The notes: a model not told the origin generated them from the sequence alone. A stretch of DNA of 64,000 nt from an uncultured bacterium (GCA_903906425.1 CAIVKH010000193.1:1-64000); one strand, 5' to 3'; positions 44,118 to 53,458 are shown, numbered from the stretch's first letter. Program-made: numbers and translations.

Positions 44118-46390
44118 AACCGATCACGGCTATTCTGATCGTTGGGATCATGTCATCCGGCGCGATGACTTCGCATGGCGCGGACTTTCCAGATGGCTTC
44201 ACCGCGGTCGGTGAATGGGGCGCGGGGATTCCGGGTGCTGATCCAGAGGTGCCGACGCGGCTCAACAGCAAGGACGGTTCATTCTGCATCTACAAACCTG
44301 CAATCGAAAAGCCCGCGCCTGTGACGATCAGTATTTTTCGTGTGAGCGAGGCAGGATCGTCCGGCAGGCAGCACTATGAAGTTCATCACAGTGGCAAGGT
44401 GGATGCAGTCGACGTGGAATTTGCCGGCTCGTCCGACTGGGTTTCGCTCGGCACTTTTCCGTTTGATGGTAGTGGTCGCGAATATGTGAGGCTCGATAAA
44501 GGGCGGACCGCGGAAGTGAAGTTCACGATTCTTTCCGCAGACGGAAAAAAGCCGGTGCGATCCATTGTGATCCCAGCTGGTCAGGTAACACGTCCGCCCC
44601 CGCCGCCGGCGAATGGCGTGGCGCGCGCAAATCAGACTGTTCTGCAAATTCCGAAACCGGTTTCGCGGCCGCTCGCCCCGGTCACCAGCCTGCAACTTCC
44701 GTCGCACATCTCCGATGGCATGGTCATCCAGCGCGGGAAGAAGATCGTGATCACCGGAAGTGCGCCGGACAAGGCCACCGTCACGGTTACGATGAACGGA
44801 CAAACGGCATCGGCGAAGGCGGAAGGCGGGACGTTCCGCGTCGAACTGCCGGAGATGAAGGAGGGCGGGCCATACGAGATGACGATTCGCTGCGGCAGCG
44901 ATGAGAAGATCATCAAGAATGTCATGCTCGGTGACGTGTGGATTTGCGCCGGACAGTCGAACATGGCGTTTGCCGGCAGCGGCCTCAACGATGCCGCGAA
45001 GGTTTTGGCGGACGCCGATTATCCAAACATCCGCTACTACAAACAGGACGGCGGAGCCGAGCCCACGCCCGGTTCGCCCGCACGCTGGATGGCCTGTACG
45101 CCCAGGCTGGCTGGCAGTTTCACTGCGATCGGTTTTCTTTTTGCGCGCGAGATTCACAAGGAACTCAAGGTGCCGATCGGACTGGTGTATGCATGGCGCA
45201 ATGGCGGCGACATCCGCCTTTTCATGCGCGACGAAACGCTCGCCGCGCTGACGCCGAAAATTCCTTTCACGCCGGGAACCAAACCGCGCAGCACCTTGTT
45301 CTCGAATTTCCTCGCGCCGCTCGTCGGCTATCCGGTGTCGGGCCTGCTTTACTATCAGGGCGAAGGCAACCAGAAGGATCCGCTATTCTATCGCGATCTT
45401 CTTCCGGCGATGGTCAAAGACGTCCGCGAGTTGTGGGGTAAGGGCGACTTCCCGTTCATCTACGTTCAGCTCCCGCGCTACAAGGATTGCTTCGTCGGAA
45501 CTCGCGAGGCGCAGTTCCTCGCGCAGCAACGCATCACCAATTCCGCCATGGTTGTCAGCATTGATACCGGCAATCCGAACTTGCTTCATCCCGGCGACAA
45601 ACTTCTGATCGGTGAACGCGCCGCGAAAGCAGCCCTCGGCCTCGTTTACAAGAAGCCCGGCGAATACACGGGGCCGATGTTTGCCGAAGCCGCCACCCGC
45701 GACAACAGCATCATCGCCCGCTTCACGCACGCCGGCAGTGGCCTCGAAGCGCGCGGCGATCTCGACGGGTTCATCCTCTGCGGTGAATCCGGCGAATTCG
45801 CTCCGGCCAAGGCCGAGATCGCCGGCCCCGACTCGGTTCGGATTTGGCGTGATGACGTCGCGCGTCCGGTCGCGGTCCGTTTCCTCTGGAGCGGAGCGCC
45901 TCGCGCCTGCCTTTACAATCGCGAAGGATTTCCGGCGAGCCCCTTCCAGACCGATACCACAAACGTCAACCGAATCTTCGACAACCGCGATCCGAATTTT
46001 ACGACGCGCGGCGATTGGAAAGCCGAAACACGCAAGGGAAACTTCGCGACCGATTGTCTCGTAGCCGCCGACACGCGCGATACCGACGGCGAATGCGACT
46101 GGCATCCGTGGGCCAAGTGGACCTTCGAAGTCCATCGTGCCGGCCGCTACGGAATCTATCTCCGCTGGCCCGCCGGCCTCGCTTCAACCGCGGCCATCAG
46201 TGTCGAATCGAACTGCGGCGGCTACGGTTATCCGCCTGTTGCGATTTCTCAGGCCGACGGCGGCGGCGACTGGCACAAAATCGGCAGCTATCGCATGAAC
46301 TACGGCAACACCGACAACATCAAGCTTGTCGCCACCGGCATCGGCGCCTCCGCGGACGCCGTCAAAATTGAATTTGAAATGGAGGACTGA
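44114..46390 (+). CDS. Sialate O-acetylesterase-like SGNH hydrolase with golvesin-like ends
   Basis: A 758-residue exported protein with signal peptide (MKPITAILIVGIMSSGAMTSHG). The N-terminal ~150 residues (YEVHHSGKVDAVDVEF; WVSLGTFPFDGSG) and C-terminal ~130 residues (IFDNRDPNFTTRGDW; GDWHKIGSYRMNYG) each look like golvesin-type modules. The central part is the SASA/SGNH esterase: beta domain (ISDGMVIQRGK), nucleophile Ser in CAGQSNMAF, oxyanion Gly region YYQGEGN, and Asp-His pair at DTGNPNLLHPGDK. It removes O-acetyl groups from sialic or other sugars and is coupled to the fucosidase. Confidence 0.9.
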   Translation: MKPITAILIVGIMSSGAMTSHGADFPDGFTAVGEWGAGIPGADPEVPTRLNSKDGSFCIYKPAIEKPAPVTISIFRVSEAGSSGRQHYEVHHSGKVDAVDVEFAGSSDWVSLGTFPFDGSGREYVRLDKGRTAEVKFTILSADGKKPVRSIVIPAGQVTRPPPPPANGVARANQTVLQIPKPVSRPLAPVTSLQLPSHISDGMVIQRGKKIVITGSAPDKATVTVTMNGQTASAKAEGGTFRVELPEMKEGGPYEMTIRCGSDEKIIKNVMLGDVWICAGQSNMAFAGSGLNDAAKVLADADYPNIRYYKQDGGAEPTPGSPARWMACTPRLAGSFTAIGFLFAREIHKELKVPIGLVYAWRNGGDIRLFMRDETLAALTPKIPFTPGTKPRSTLFSNFLAPLVGYPVSGLLYYQGEGNQKDPLFYRDLLPAMVKDVRELWGKGDFPFIYVQLPRYKDCFVGTREAQFLAQQRITNSAMVVSIDTGNPNLLHPGDKLLIGERAAKAALGLVYKKPGEYTGPMFAEAATRDNSIIARFTHAGSGLEARGDLDGFILCGESGEFAPAKAEIAGPDSVRIWRDDVARPVAVRFLWSGAPRACLYNREGFPASPFQTDTTNVNRIFDNRDPNFTTRGDWKAETRKGNFATDCLVAADTRDTDGECDWHPWAKWTFEVHRAGRYGIYLRWPAGLASTAAISVESNCGGYGYPPVAISQADGGGDWHKIGSYRMNYGNTDNIKLVATGIGASADAVKIEFEMED

Positions 46391-46428
46391 CCGCATCGCA
46401 CGCCGCATAAATTTGGGCACACAAAAAT

Positions 46429-46475
46429 TTCCAATGATTGGAAGTTTGCGGGTCGGAAGTTTCCAATGATTGGAA
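46429..46475. repeat. Paired palindrome, cluster 14
   Basis: TTCCAATGATTGGAA at 46429-46443 and 46461-46475, 17-nt spacer, between the esterase and BamD-like genes. Confidence 0.95.
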
Positions 46476-46562
46476 GATGCGATTCGAGGCGGCATCGGCG
46501 CGCCATCCACCTCGCATGAGGGCGGCTGAGGGGGCGGCGGGCAACGGGGAGAGGAATACGGC

Positions 46563-46591
46563 TTGACCGGATTTTTTGCGGCCCCTACTTT
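46563..46591 (+). promoter_or_regulatory. Putative sigma70-type promoter of the BamD-like/lptE operon
   Basis: TTGACC (46563-46568), 17-nt spacer, TACTTT (46586-46591). The predicted start is about seven bases downstream, close to ATG 46598, giving a leaderless transcript or a very short leader to ATG 46607. Based on pattern only. Confidence 0.45.
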
Positions 46592-46597
46592 GCGCGG

Positions 46598-47671
46598 ATG
46601 TTCTTCATGAAGCATAGAATGGTTTTGGCCTTGATTGGCGCGGGTTTTCTCGCGCTGGCCGGCGTGGCGCAGGGGCAGATGTATCCGTCGGCGCCGGGGC
46701 GCGACGTGGATTCTTTTTCGCCGTCGAAGAAGACCAGGCCGTCGGAAGCGACGGGCGTGGAGAAAAACGGGGTCTATGATGAGACGGAGGTGAAGCATTC
46801 GTGGTTCAGCTTCACGAAGCCGTCGGAGAAGACGCCGGAGGCGCAGTTCGAGCGGGCGGAAAAATTGCGGCAGGCCGGTTTGTTCAAGTCGGCGGGGAAG
46901 GCATATTTTGCGCTGGTGATCACGTGGCCGCGCTCGGCGCAGGCGGCGATCTCGCAGCAGCGGTATGCGGAGATGCTGGCGGTGCGCGGGCTGAATGAGG
47001 ATGCGTTCGACGAGTACGACAAGCTGATTGACAAATATGTGGGCAGCTTCGACTACACATCCATCATCGAAGAGCAGTTCAAGCTGGCGCAAAAGGTGAT
47101 GAACAGGCGGAAGGGAAAGTTCCTGCTCTTCGGCGGCTGGAAGGCGCCGGAGCGCGCGATCCCGATGTTCGAGTCGATCCTGAAGCACGCGCCGCGGTGG
47201 GACGGCGCGGCGGAGGCGCAGTACATGATCGGCGTGGCCAACGAGATGATTGATGAGATGGATCTGGCGATTGTCGCGTACATGAACACGCAGCACCGCT
47301 ATCCGGAAAGTCCGTTCGCGGAGAAGTCAGGTTTCGGAAGGGCGCATTGTCTGTATGTGATGAGCGAGGAAAGCCCGAACGATGAGGAGACGATGGAGCA
47401 GGCCTACGCCGCGGTCGTCGCGTTCCTCAACACATATCCGAAGTCGGACCACGTGGAGGTGGCGACGGCCTATCGCGACACGCTGCTGCGCAAGCGCGCG
47501 GAAATCGCGTACAACCGGGCGGTATTTTACGACAAGGTTGCCAAGCAGCCGAAAGCGGCGTTGATGACCTACGAAAATTTTGTGAGGATGTTCCCGAATT
47601 CCGAATGGACAGAGACCGCCAGGGGACGGATCGAACAACTGCGTCCGCTGGCCGAGAAAGCGAAGAAATGA
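46598..47671 (+). CDS. BamD-like tetratricopeptide outer-membrane assembly protein
   Basis: A 357-residue exported protein. The signal peptide (MKHRMVLALIGAGFLALAGVAQG) is more natural if translation begins at ATG 46607 than at 46598. Degenerate TPR pairs run through the mature part: AEKLRQAGLFKSAGKAYFALV, YMIGVANEMIDEMDLAIVAYMNTQ and AALMTYENFVRMFPNSEWTETARGR. This matches the BamD/YbgF-type layout. No lipobox Cys is seen, unlike classical BamD, so membrane anchoring is uncertain. It overlaps lptE by four bases; together they suggest outer-membrane biogenesis. Confidence 0.75.
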   Translation: MFFMKHRMVLALIGAGFLALAGVAQGQMYPSAPGRDVDSFSPSKKTRPSEATGVEKNGVYDETEVKHSWFSFTKPSEKTPEAQFERAEKLRQAGLFKSAGKAYFALVITWPRSAQAAISQQRYAEMLAVRGLNEDAFDEYDKLIDKYVGSFDYTSIIEEQFKLAQKVMNRRKGKFLLFGGWKAPERAIPMFESILKHAPRWDGAAEAQYMIGVANEMIDEMDLAIVAYMNTQHRYPESPFAEKSGFGRAHCLYVMSEESPNDEETMEQAYAAVVAFLNTYPKSDHVEVATAYRDTLLRKRAEIAYNRAVFYDKVAKQPKAALMTYENFVRMFPNSEWTETARGRIEQLRPLAEKAKK

Positions 47672-48264
47672 TGAAGACCAAAATTCTTGGACTCGCCGCC
47701 GCCCTCGCCGCGCTGCTGCTCAACAGCTGCGCCGGCTACAAGCTCGGTTCGATGCTGCCCCCGGACATCCAGACGGTGTACGTGCCGACCTTCATCAACA
47801 AAACCAAGGAACCGCTGATCGAAATTGACACGACGCAAAAGGCCATCCAGGAAATCCAGCGCGACGGTTCGCTCAAGGTCGCCTCCAAGGAATCCGCCGA
47901 CGCGATTCTCCAGGTCACGCTCACCGACTACTCGCTCACGCCCGTGCGCTACGACACGCAGCACACCACGCAGACCAAGGAATACCGCCTCTGGCTCACC
48001 GCCAACCTCGTGCTCAAGCGCGCCAAAGACGACAAGGTCATCGTGGACCGCCCGATGGTCCGCGGCCAGGCCGTGTTCGAAGTCCTCGGCGATCTCACCT
48101 CGTCGAAACTCATCGCGCTGCCACTCGCCGCGCAGGACCTCGCCCGCAACGTCATCGCCACCTGCGTCGAGGAATGGCCGTCCAAGGAACCCGCGCCGGC
48201 GACGCCCGCATCGCCCGTAACGCCAGGCCACGTTTCACCCGCGCCGGTGCGGACCAGTCCGTAA
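47668..48264 (+). CDS. lptE: LPS assembly lipoprotein LptE family
   Basis: A 198-residue lipoprotein: hydrophobic signal LGLAAALAALLL then lipobox LLNSCAGY. The mature domain has YKLGSMLPPDIQTVYVPTFINKT and a long strand pattern, then ADAILQVTLTDYSLTPV and RGQAVFEVLGDLTS, characteristic of LptE/RlpB-like proteins in PVC bacteria. LptE plugs the LptD barrel and guides LPS to the outer leaflet. The start codon (ATG 47668) overlaps the BamD-like stop. A Pro/Ala/Thr-rich tail precedes the stop, followed one base later by palindrome cluster 15. Confidence 0.82.
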   Translation: MMKTKILGLAAALAALLLNSCAGYKLGSMLPPDIQTVYVPTFINKTKEPLIEIDTTQKAIQEIQRDGSLKVASKESADAILQVTLTDYSLTPVRYDTQHTTQTKEYRLWLTANLVLKRAKDDKVIVDRPMVRGQAVFEVLGDLTSSKLIALPLAAQDLARNVIATCVEEWPSKEPAPATPASPVTPGHVSPAPVRTSP

Positions 48265-48265
48265 T

Positions 48266-48312
48266 TTCCAATCATTGGAAACCAGCGCGCCGCAGACTTC
48301 CAATGATTGGAA
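48266..48312. repeat. Paired palindrome, cluster 15
   Basis: TTCCAATCATTGGAA at 48266-48280 and TTCCAATGATTGGAA at 48298-48312, 17-nt spacer, beginning one base after the lptE stop codon. Confidence 0.95.
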
Positions 48313-48366
48313 AAAAGCGGCGCGCGGTCGAAAACCGGCCCGGCGTCGCGTAGGTTTGCGAGCGTG

Positions 48367-49368
48367 ATGCCGATTGAAATGAAGAAAAAAAACAAAAACG
48401 AATTTGCCGCGCGGTTCGACGAAGCGATCGCCGAACTTTCCGCGCTTTATGTCGAAGACACAGACGACCGGCCCGACGGAATTCTCGGCGGCTATCCGCG
48501 GCCCGCGCGGGTCATTCGTGCGCTGCAAATTTTTCTCGACGTCCTCTTCCCCGGAAAATTTTCCGATGCGCAGGTCACCCGCCAGAATCTGCCGGCCTTC
48601 CTGCGCCGACGCATCGCCGAAGGATCAGAAATTTTGCAGCCGGAAATTGAGCGAGCGCTGCCGCTGCGCTGGCACGGCCAGGCCGCGCGCACCGAGGGCG
48701 CCCGCGAGGAAACCGATATCGGCGCGGAGGCCCGCCGCGTCATGCAGGAATTCATCGCGGCGCTGCCGAAAGTCCGCTGGTTGCTTGTCGAAGATATTCG
48801 CGCCGCCTACGCCGGCGATCCCGCCGCGTTGACCTACGCGGAAGTGCAACTCGCCTATCCCGGCCTGCTGGCCATCGCCTCGCACCGGCTCGCGCATGAG
48901 CTCTACAAACTCAGCGTGCCGCTCGTGCCGCGCGTCATGAGCGAGTGGACGCATGCGCAAACCGGCGCCGACATTCACCCCGGCGCGCAGATCGGTCATG
49001 GATTTTTTATTGATCACGCCACCGGCGCGGTCATCGGCGAGACGACGATCATCGGCAACAACGTCAAACTTTATCAGGGCGTCACGCTGGGCGCGCGCAG
49101 TTTCCCGCTCGATGCGCAGGGCAATCCGATCAAGCACATCAAGCGCCACCCGACCGTCGAGGACAACGTCGTCATTTACGCCAACGCCACGATCCTCGGC
49201 GGCGACACCGTCATCGGCCGTGGCTCGACCGTCGGCGGCAACGTCTTCATCATGGAAAGCGTCCCCGCGGACAGCGTCGTGACGATGATCCACCCCGAGC
49301 ACCACATCAAGAATCCGAAAGCCAGGGGCGGGAAGCACGGCTATCACAGCGACGGCGAAGGCATCTGA
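48367..49368 (+). CDS. cysE: Serine O-acetyltransferase
   Basis: A 333-residue enzyme that makes O-acetylserine from serine and acetyl-CoA for cysteine synthesis. An alpha-helical N-terminal domain is followed by the left-handed beta-helix made of hexapeptide repeats: GADIHPGAQIGHGFFIDHATGAVIG split over several turns, TIIGNNVKLYQGVTLGAR, and HPTVEDNVVIYANATILGGD. Active-site His (FIDHATG) and the Arg-Gly-Gly-Lys tail are visible. ATG 48367 is my choice. The in-frame TTG further upstream (48307) lies inside palindrome cluster 15 and is an artefact. Confidence 0.93.
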   Translation: MPIEMKKKNKNEFAARFDEAIAELSALYVEDTDDRPDGILGGYPRPARVIRALQIFLDVLFPGKFSDAQVTRQNLPAFLRRRIAEGSEILQPEIERALPLRWHGQAARTEGAREETDIGAEARRVMQEFIAALPKVRWLLVEDIRAAYAGDPAALTYAEVQLAYPGLLAIASHRLAHELYKLSVPLVPRVMSEWTHAQTGADIHPGAQIGHGFFIDHATGAVIGETTIIGNNVKLYQGVTLGARSFPLDAQGNPIKHIKRHPTVEDNVVIYANATILGGDTVIGRGSTVGGNVFIMESVPADSVVTMIHPEHHIKNPKARGGKHGYHSDGEGI

Positions 49369-49389
49369 CACCGCGCCGGGCGCGACAAA

Positions 49390-50346
49390 TCAAATCCACT
49401 TCTTGCGCTTCATCATCGTCAGCAGGGCAGCCACGATGACAACGACGACCAGCCAGAAGGCCCCGTAGCTGTATGGCCATTCTGCTTCCGGGATCTTCAG
49501 GTTCATGCCGTAAACTCCGCACAGAAACGTCAACGGCAGGAAGATGATGCTGATCACCGTCAGCCGGCTCATCACGCGGCTCGTGCGATGGCTCACCATG
49601 CCCATGTACAAATTCAGCGACTCCGTCAGCGTGTCGCGCTCGGTCAGCAAGTCATCGCTCAGGCGGTCAAGCGTCCCAGCCATCGTCGCCAGAAACGGCT
49701 GCGTCGTCTCGGAAACGAACGGCGACTTCCGCGTCGCGAGCTGATGCAGAAGTTCGCGCGCCGACCGGACGACGCCGCGAAATGCCAGCAGGTCGGTCGT
49801 CAGCGCGGAGACGCTGCGGAATATCGCGTCGTCCACCGTTCCGAAGAGATTCGTCTGCACCTGCTCCACCGCCGCCGAAAATTCGCGGAGCGAACGGCGG
49901 TAAGCGTCAACCAGGTGATCGCCGATTTCATACAGCAGGAAGCCCGGCGACTTCGCGAATCGCCGGAAATCCTCGCGATAGGTCCCGCGGAGGTGATCGA
50001 GAAATCCGACCGGTTGGCGATGCACCGTCACGAGAAACTTCGCACCGATCACGACATCGGCCAGCGCGGTCACGAGCCGTCCGTTGCGCAGATTTGTTTC
50101 GGTGATCGAAAAATAGAGGCAGTCCTCGAAGACCTCGTAGCGCCCGTCGACGTCCGGCCCGATCACGCCCTCGATGACCGGCTCATTCACGCCGAGGCGT
50201 CGCAGCAGATTTTGCGCTTCCTCCGGATTCTCCGGCACGACATCAACCCACCAATACAGCGGTTTTTCGCGCCAGTCATCGAGCGCCGCCGCGTCCGCGA
50301 TCCGGTCCGACTTCGATTCAAAATCGAATTCTACGACGTTGATCAT
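49390..50346 (-). CDS. corA: CorA family magnesium/divalent cation transporter
   Basis: A 318-residue inner-membrane channel subunit. A long N-terminal cytosolic alpha/beta domain (YWWVDVVPENPEEAQNLL) leads through a stalk helix to two C-terminal membrane segments. The first ends in the signature YGMN (FLCGVYGMNLKIPE), followed by an acidic short loop and TM2 (AFWLVVVVIVAALLTMM), ending in Lys/Trp. Homopentamers conduct Mg2+ or Co2+/Ni2+/Zn2+. ATG 50346 is preceded by GAGTC. It overlaps the upstream MBL-fold gene by four bases, so the pair is coupled. Confidence 0.93.
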   Translation of the reverse strand: MINVVEFDFESKSDRIADAAALDDWREKPLYWWVDVVPENPEEAQNLLRRLGVNEPVIEGVIGPDVDGRYEVFEDCLYFSITETNLRNGRLVTALADVVIGAKFLVTVHRQPVGFLDHLRGTYREDFRRFAKSPGFLLYEIGDHLVDAYRRSLREFSAAVEQVQTNLFGTVDDAIFRSVSALTTDLLAFRGVVRSARELLHQLATRKSPFVSETTQPFLATMAGTLDRLSDDLLTERDTLTESLNLYMGMVSHRTSRVMSRLTVISIIFLPLTFLCGVYGMNLKIPEAEWPYSYGAFWLVVVVIVAALLTMMKRKKWI

Positions 50347-51197
50347 GACTCGCCCACTTTGATTTCCATGCCTTCGCGCACAAGCGCGGCCCACGGCCAC
50401 GCCCTGTGGACTTCCACATCGAGCGCCACAAGCGATTCATCGCTTCGCGACGGAGCATGATGCGTGACGAGCAATTTCTTCGCGCAGGATTCCTGCGCGA
50501 CGCGAATGCAATCCTGCCAAGTGCTGTGGCCCCAGCCCTTGAATTCCGCATATTCGTTGTCGCAATAATGTCCGTCCATCAGCAGCAGCGACACCGGCGA
50601 CGGCTCGCGGCACAGCCGCAAAAAATGCGCGCGCTCCTCTTCGTTGGATTCGCCCCACTCCATGTCCGTCGCGATCACACAGGATGCGCCGGATGCCGGC
50701 TCATCAATTCGATATGCGGTCGAGCCGTCGGGATGATGCAACCCGCACCACCGGATTTGCAGCCCGCCAAAATTTCTTGGCGCGACGGAATTGGAACCGC
50801 GCAGCGTTGTGAACTGGATCCGCGATTTCAGATCTTCGACCTGGAGCGGCCAGAACGGCCGGTGCATCAGGCGCGGAATCACATCGCCCACCAGATGTCC
50901 GCCGCGCTTCGGCGATGCCATTTCGATGTTCCATCGCGGGCTGTAAATCAGCCCCAGCGACGGCAGCCCCGAGACATGATCGAGGTGATAATGTGTGAAC
51001 AGCATCAGCAGCGAAGAAATTTCGCGCTCGCCATCGAGGCGAAGGCCGAGCGGCCGCGCGCCGGTGCCCGCGTCCACCAGTACGCGCTCGCCGCGCGCAC
51101 CCTCGATCAGAAACGCCGTCGTCTCCCCGCCATATTTCATGAACTCCGGCTGCGCGACCGGCGACGTCCCGCGGCAACCGCCCACAATCAGTTTCAT
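50343..51197 (-). CDS. Metallo-beta-lactamase-fold hydrolase
   Basis: A 284-residue cytoplasmic MBL-fold protein. ATG 51197 (GAGGCGG upstream) gives MKLIVGGCRGTSPV. The metal-binding motif is FTHYHLDHVSG (HxHxDH). Further ligands are likely at WCGLHHPDG (His), VIATDMEWG (Asp) and LLVTHHAPS (His). GCRGTSPV at the start and the spacing resemble tRNase Z/PhnP-like members that hydrolyse phosphodiesters or cyclic phosphates. The substrate is unknown. Coupled to corA through an ATGA overlap. Confidence 0.85.
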   Translation of the reverse strand: MKLIVGGCRGTSPVAQPEFMKYGGETTAFLIEGARGERVLVDAGTGARPLGLRLDGEREISSLLMLFTHYHLDHVSGLPSLGLIYSPRWNIEMASPKRGGHLVGDVIPRLMHRPFWPLQVEDLKSRIQFTTLRGSNSVAPRNFGGLQIRWCGLHHPDGSTAYRIDEPASGASCVIATDMEWGESNEEERAHFLRLCREPSPVSLLLMDGHYCDNEYAEFKGWGHSTWQDCIRVAQESCAKKLLVTHHAPSRSDESLVALDVEVHRAWPWAALVREGMEIKVGES

Positions 51198-51242
51198 AAC
51201 CGCCTCAAAATTTGATTCCATCCTCGCGGAGAAGAAAGCTTT

Positions 51243-51289
51243 TTCCAATCATTGGAAACCACCGCCCGGCAAATTTCCAATCATTGGAA
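51243..51289. repeat. Paired palindrome, cluster 16
   Basis: TTCCAATCATTGGAA at 51243-51257 and 51275-51289, 17-nt spacer, between the adenylate cyclase stop and the MBL-fold gene start. Confidence 0.95.
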
Positions 51290-51346
51290 AAGACCGCCGG
51301 CGAATCCGCGCCGAGCCACGGCAGCGCAGTCCGCGAAAATTCGCGG

Positions 51347-53458
51347 CTAGCCCTTCTCGGTCAGATTCCAGATTCCGTCCCAGTCCGCGAGCCTGCCGTC
51401 GCGAAGCTCGGCGCAGCGCGCGGCATATTTCTCGGACAGTTGATCGTCCTGGATGGCCGCAAACAGGTCGTGCGCCCCGGCCCACTTCTTCTCGCGGATC
51501 AGCTGCATGGCCCTCGAATGGGTTTCAAATCGCGGTGGTATCGGCTCGCCGGACAGGCCGAGCGGCTGGAAGACGCGCACCGGCGTCGCGCGGCCGACCA
51601 CGCGGATCAGCCCGATTTCACGGCCCGGAACCGAACCGTTCAATTGCTGCCACGTGGACTCTGCAACCATGATGTACGTGCCAAACGCCTTGTTCGCGCC
51701 TTCCAGCCGCGATGCCAGATTCGCCGCGTCGCCGAGCATCGTGTAGTTGAAACGCTGCCGCGATCCCATGTTGCCGACGATGACTTCGCCGCTGTTCAGC
51801 CCGATGCGCATGCGCATCGGAAGGCCGGCGGCGCGCCCCTCAAATTCCGCGCGGCGCTCGTCGAGTTTTCGCTGGCAGCGGATCGTCGCGCGCACCGCCC
51901 GCAGCGCATGATCCGCCTGCGACATCGGCGCGTTCCAAAATGCGACGATCGCATCGCCGATGAATTTGTCCACCGTGCCGCCTTCCTCGAAAATTATATC
52001 GCACGCATCGGAGAGCACGTCGTTCATCAGCGCGGTCAAAACCGGCGGCTCGAGTTTTTCGGAGAAAGTCGAGAATCCCTTGAGATCGGAAAAGAACATC
52101 GTGAGTTCGCGCTTTTCGCCGCCGAGTTGAAGTCTGTCAGGATTGGCGAGCATTTGTTCGATCACGTCGCCGCTGAGGTACTGGCGAAACGCTGATTTGA
52201 TGAAGCGCTTTTGTTTGCCTTCGGTCGCGTAGCTCAGAATCACCGCGCCGAGCATCGAGAATCCGCCAGACATCCACGTGAAAACCATCGGCCACCAAAG
52301 CCCGCCGGAATACGCGCCGAAACCGATCGCAAGCGGAACGAGCATGAAACCGGAAAATACGCCGGCGACTTGCGGACCGTTCCGGCAAAAAAGAATCGCA
52401 AGCGCGCCGGAAATAGCGAGCAAGAGGGCCACCGCCGCGACGAGCGGACGCGGCGCATCGCGAAGAAAATCGCCTTCGAGCAAATTGTCCAGAAATGTCG
52501 CGTGAACTTCGACGCCAGGATAATCGCCGCCCGCCGGTGTCGTCTTGAGATCCTTGAGGCCGGGCGCGCTGACGCCAAAGAAGACATAGCAGTCTTTCAG
52601 CTCGGCCGGATCAACAACCGGTTTCTTTCCATCCACGATTCGCAATTCGGACTGGATGATCGCGGCGGCCGGATATTTGTGATGCGTTCCGGTCGGACCG
52701 CGGAAGCGGAGCAACGCTCGTCCCTGACTGTCGAGCGCGATGCGCGTTCCGCCAACCTGCATCACGCCGTTTTCAATTTTGATTTCGCGGTCTTTCGGAT
52801 CGCGCGCGGCGAGCCACGAGGCCAGCCCGAGGGATGGCACCGTCTGGCCATCGAAAATTCGGAACGGCGTTGCGCGGCGATAAACTCCGTCATCATCCGG
52901 TTCATCTTTCACACTCGCCAGCATCGCCGCATTCGTTGCGACGGACGGAACAGGAAATGTCGCACCGGGTTCATTGGCTGGAAAAGTCTCCGCTCCCGAA
53001 ATCTTCCAGACCGGCCTGGGAATATTCGCGGTCCAGTTCGTCGTCTGCTTCGCCTGTTTCCCCATGAAGAACACGGCGACAAAATCCTTCTTCTCGCCAA
53101 TCTTTGCGCCGAAAGTTTGATCGTCTTCCACGCCTGTCAGCGACGGTTCGGAATAAAGCATGTCGAACGCGATGACCTTCGCGCCGGCGCGCCGGCAAAA
53201 ATCCAACACCGGATTGTAGGCCTGCCGCATCCACGGCCAGGGAAGCGAATTTTCTCTTGCAGCCCAGTCGAGGCTCTCCTGATCAACAACGATGACTTTG
53301 ATCTTTTCCGTGGCAGGCGACGGTTTCCACATTGCGTGAACCCGCCACATCCACGGCGTGGATTCAAAACGGTCAAGCAAACCCGACAGCCAGAGCGCCG
53401 CAACGAGGAGCGTGGCGGCGAATCCGAGAATCAGTGATTGTGAAATCTTTTTTCGCAT
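51347..53458 (-). CDS. CHASE2-domain class III adenylate cyclase
   Basis: A 703-residue membrane enzyme. An N-terminal anchor (LILGFAATLLVAALWLSGL) is followed by an extracytoplasmic CHASE2 sensor (residues ~45-330: VIVVDQESLDWAA, VIAFDMLYSEPS, GVEVHATFLDNLL) and three membrane helices. The C-terminal cyclase has both metal Asp residues (FFSDLKGFSTF; KFIGDAIVAFW), adenine-specifying Lys/Asp (VDKFIGD; YTMLGDAANLASR) and the transition-state Arg. It makes cAMP in response to an unknown periplasmic signal. Last gene of the minus-strand run that starts with the MlaE-like permease, but separated from the M48 gene by 68 nt. Confidence 0.92.
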   Translation of the reverse strand: MRKKISQSLILGFAATLLVAALWLSGLLDRFESTPWMWRVHAMWKPSPATEKIKVIVVDQESLDWAARENSLPWPWMRQAYNPVLDFCRRAGAKVIAFDMLYSEPSLTGVEDDQTFGAKIGEKKDFVAVFFMGKQAKQTTNWTANIPRPVWKISGAETFPANEPGATFPVPSVATNAAMLASVKDEPDDDGVYRRATPFRIFDGQTVPSLGLASWLAARDPKDREIKIENGVMQVGGTRIALDSQGRALLRFRGPTGTHHKYPAAAIIQSELRIVDGKKPVVDPAELKDCYVFFGVSAPGLKDLKTTPAGGDYPGVEVHATFLDNLLEGDFLRDAPRPLVAAVALLLAISGALAILFCRNGPQVAGVFSGFMLVPLAIGFGAYSGGLWWPMVFTWMSGGFSMLGAVILSYATEGKQKRFIKSAFRQYLSGDVIEQMLANPDRLQLGGEKRELTMFFSDLKGFSTFSEKLEPPVLTALMNDVLSDACDIIFEEGGTVDKFIGDAIVAFWNAPMSQADHALRAVRATIRCQRKLDERRAEFEGRAAGLPMRMRIGLNSGEVIVGNMGSRQRFNYTMLGDAANLASRLEGANKAFGTYIMVAESTWQQLNGSVPGREIGLIRVVGRATPVRVFQPLGLSGEPIPPRFETHSRAMQLIREKKWAGAHDLFAAIQDDQLSEKYAARCAELRDGRLADWDGIWNLTEKG

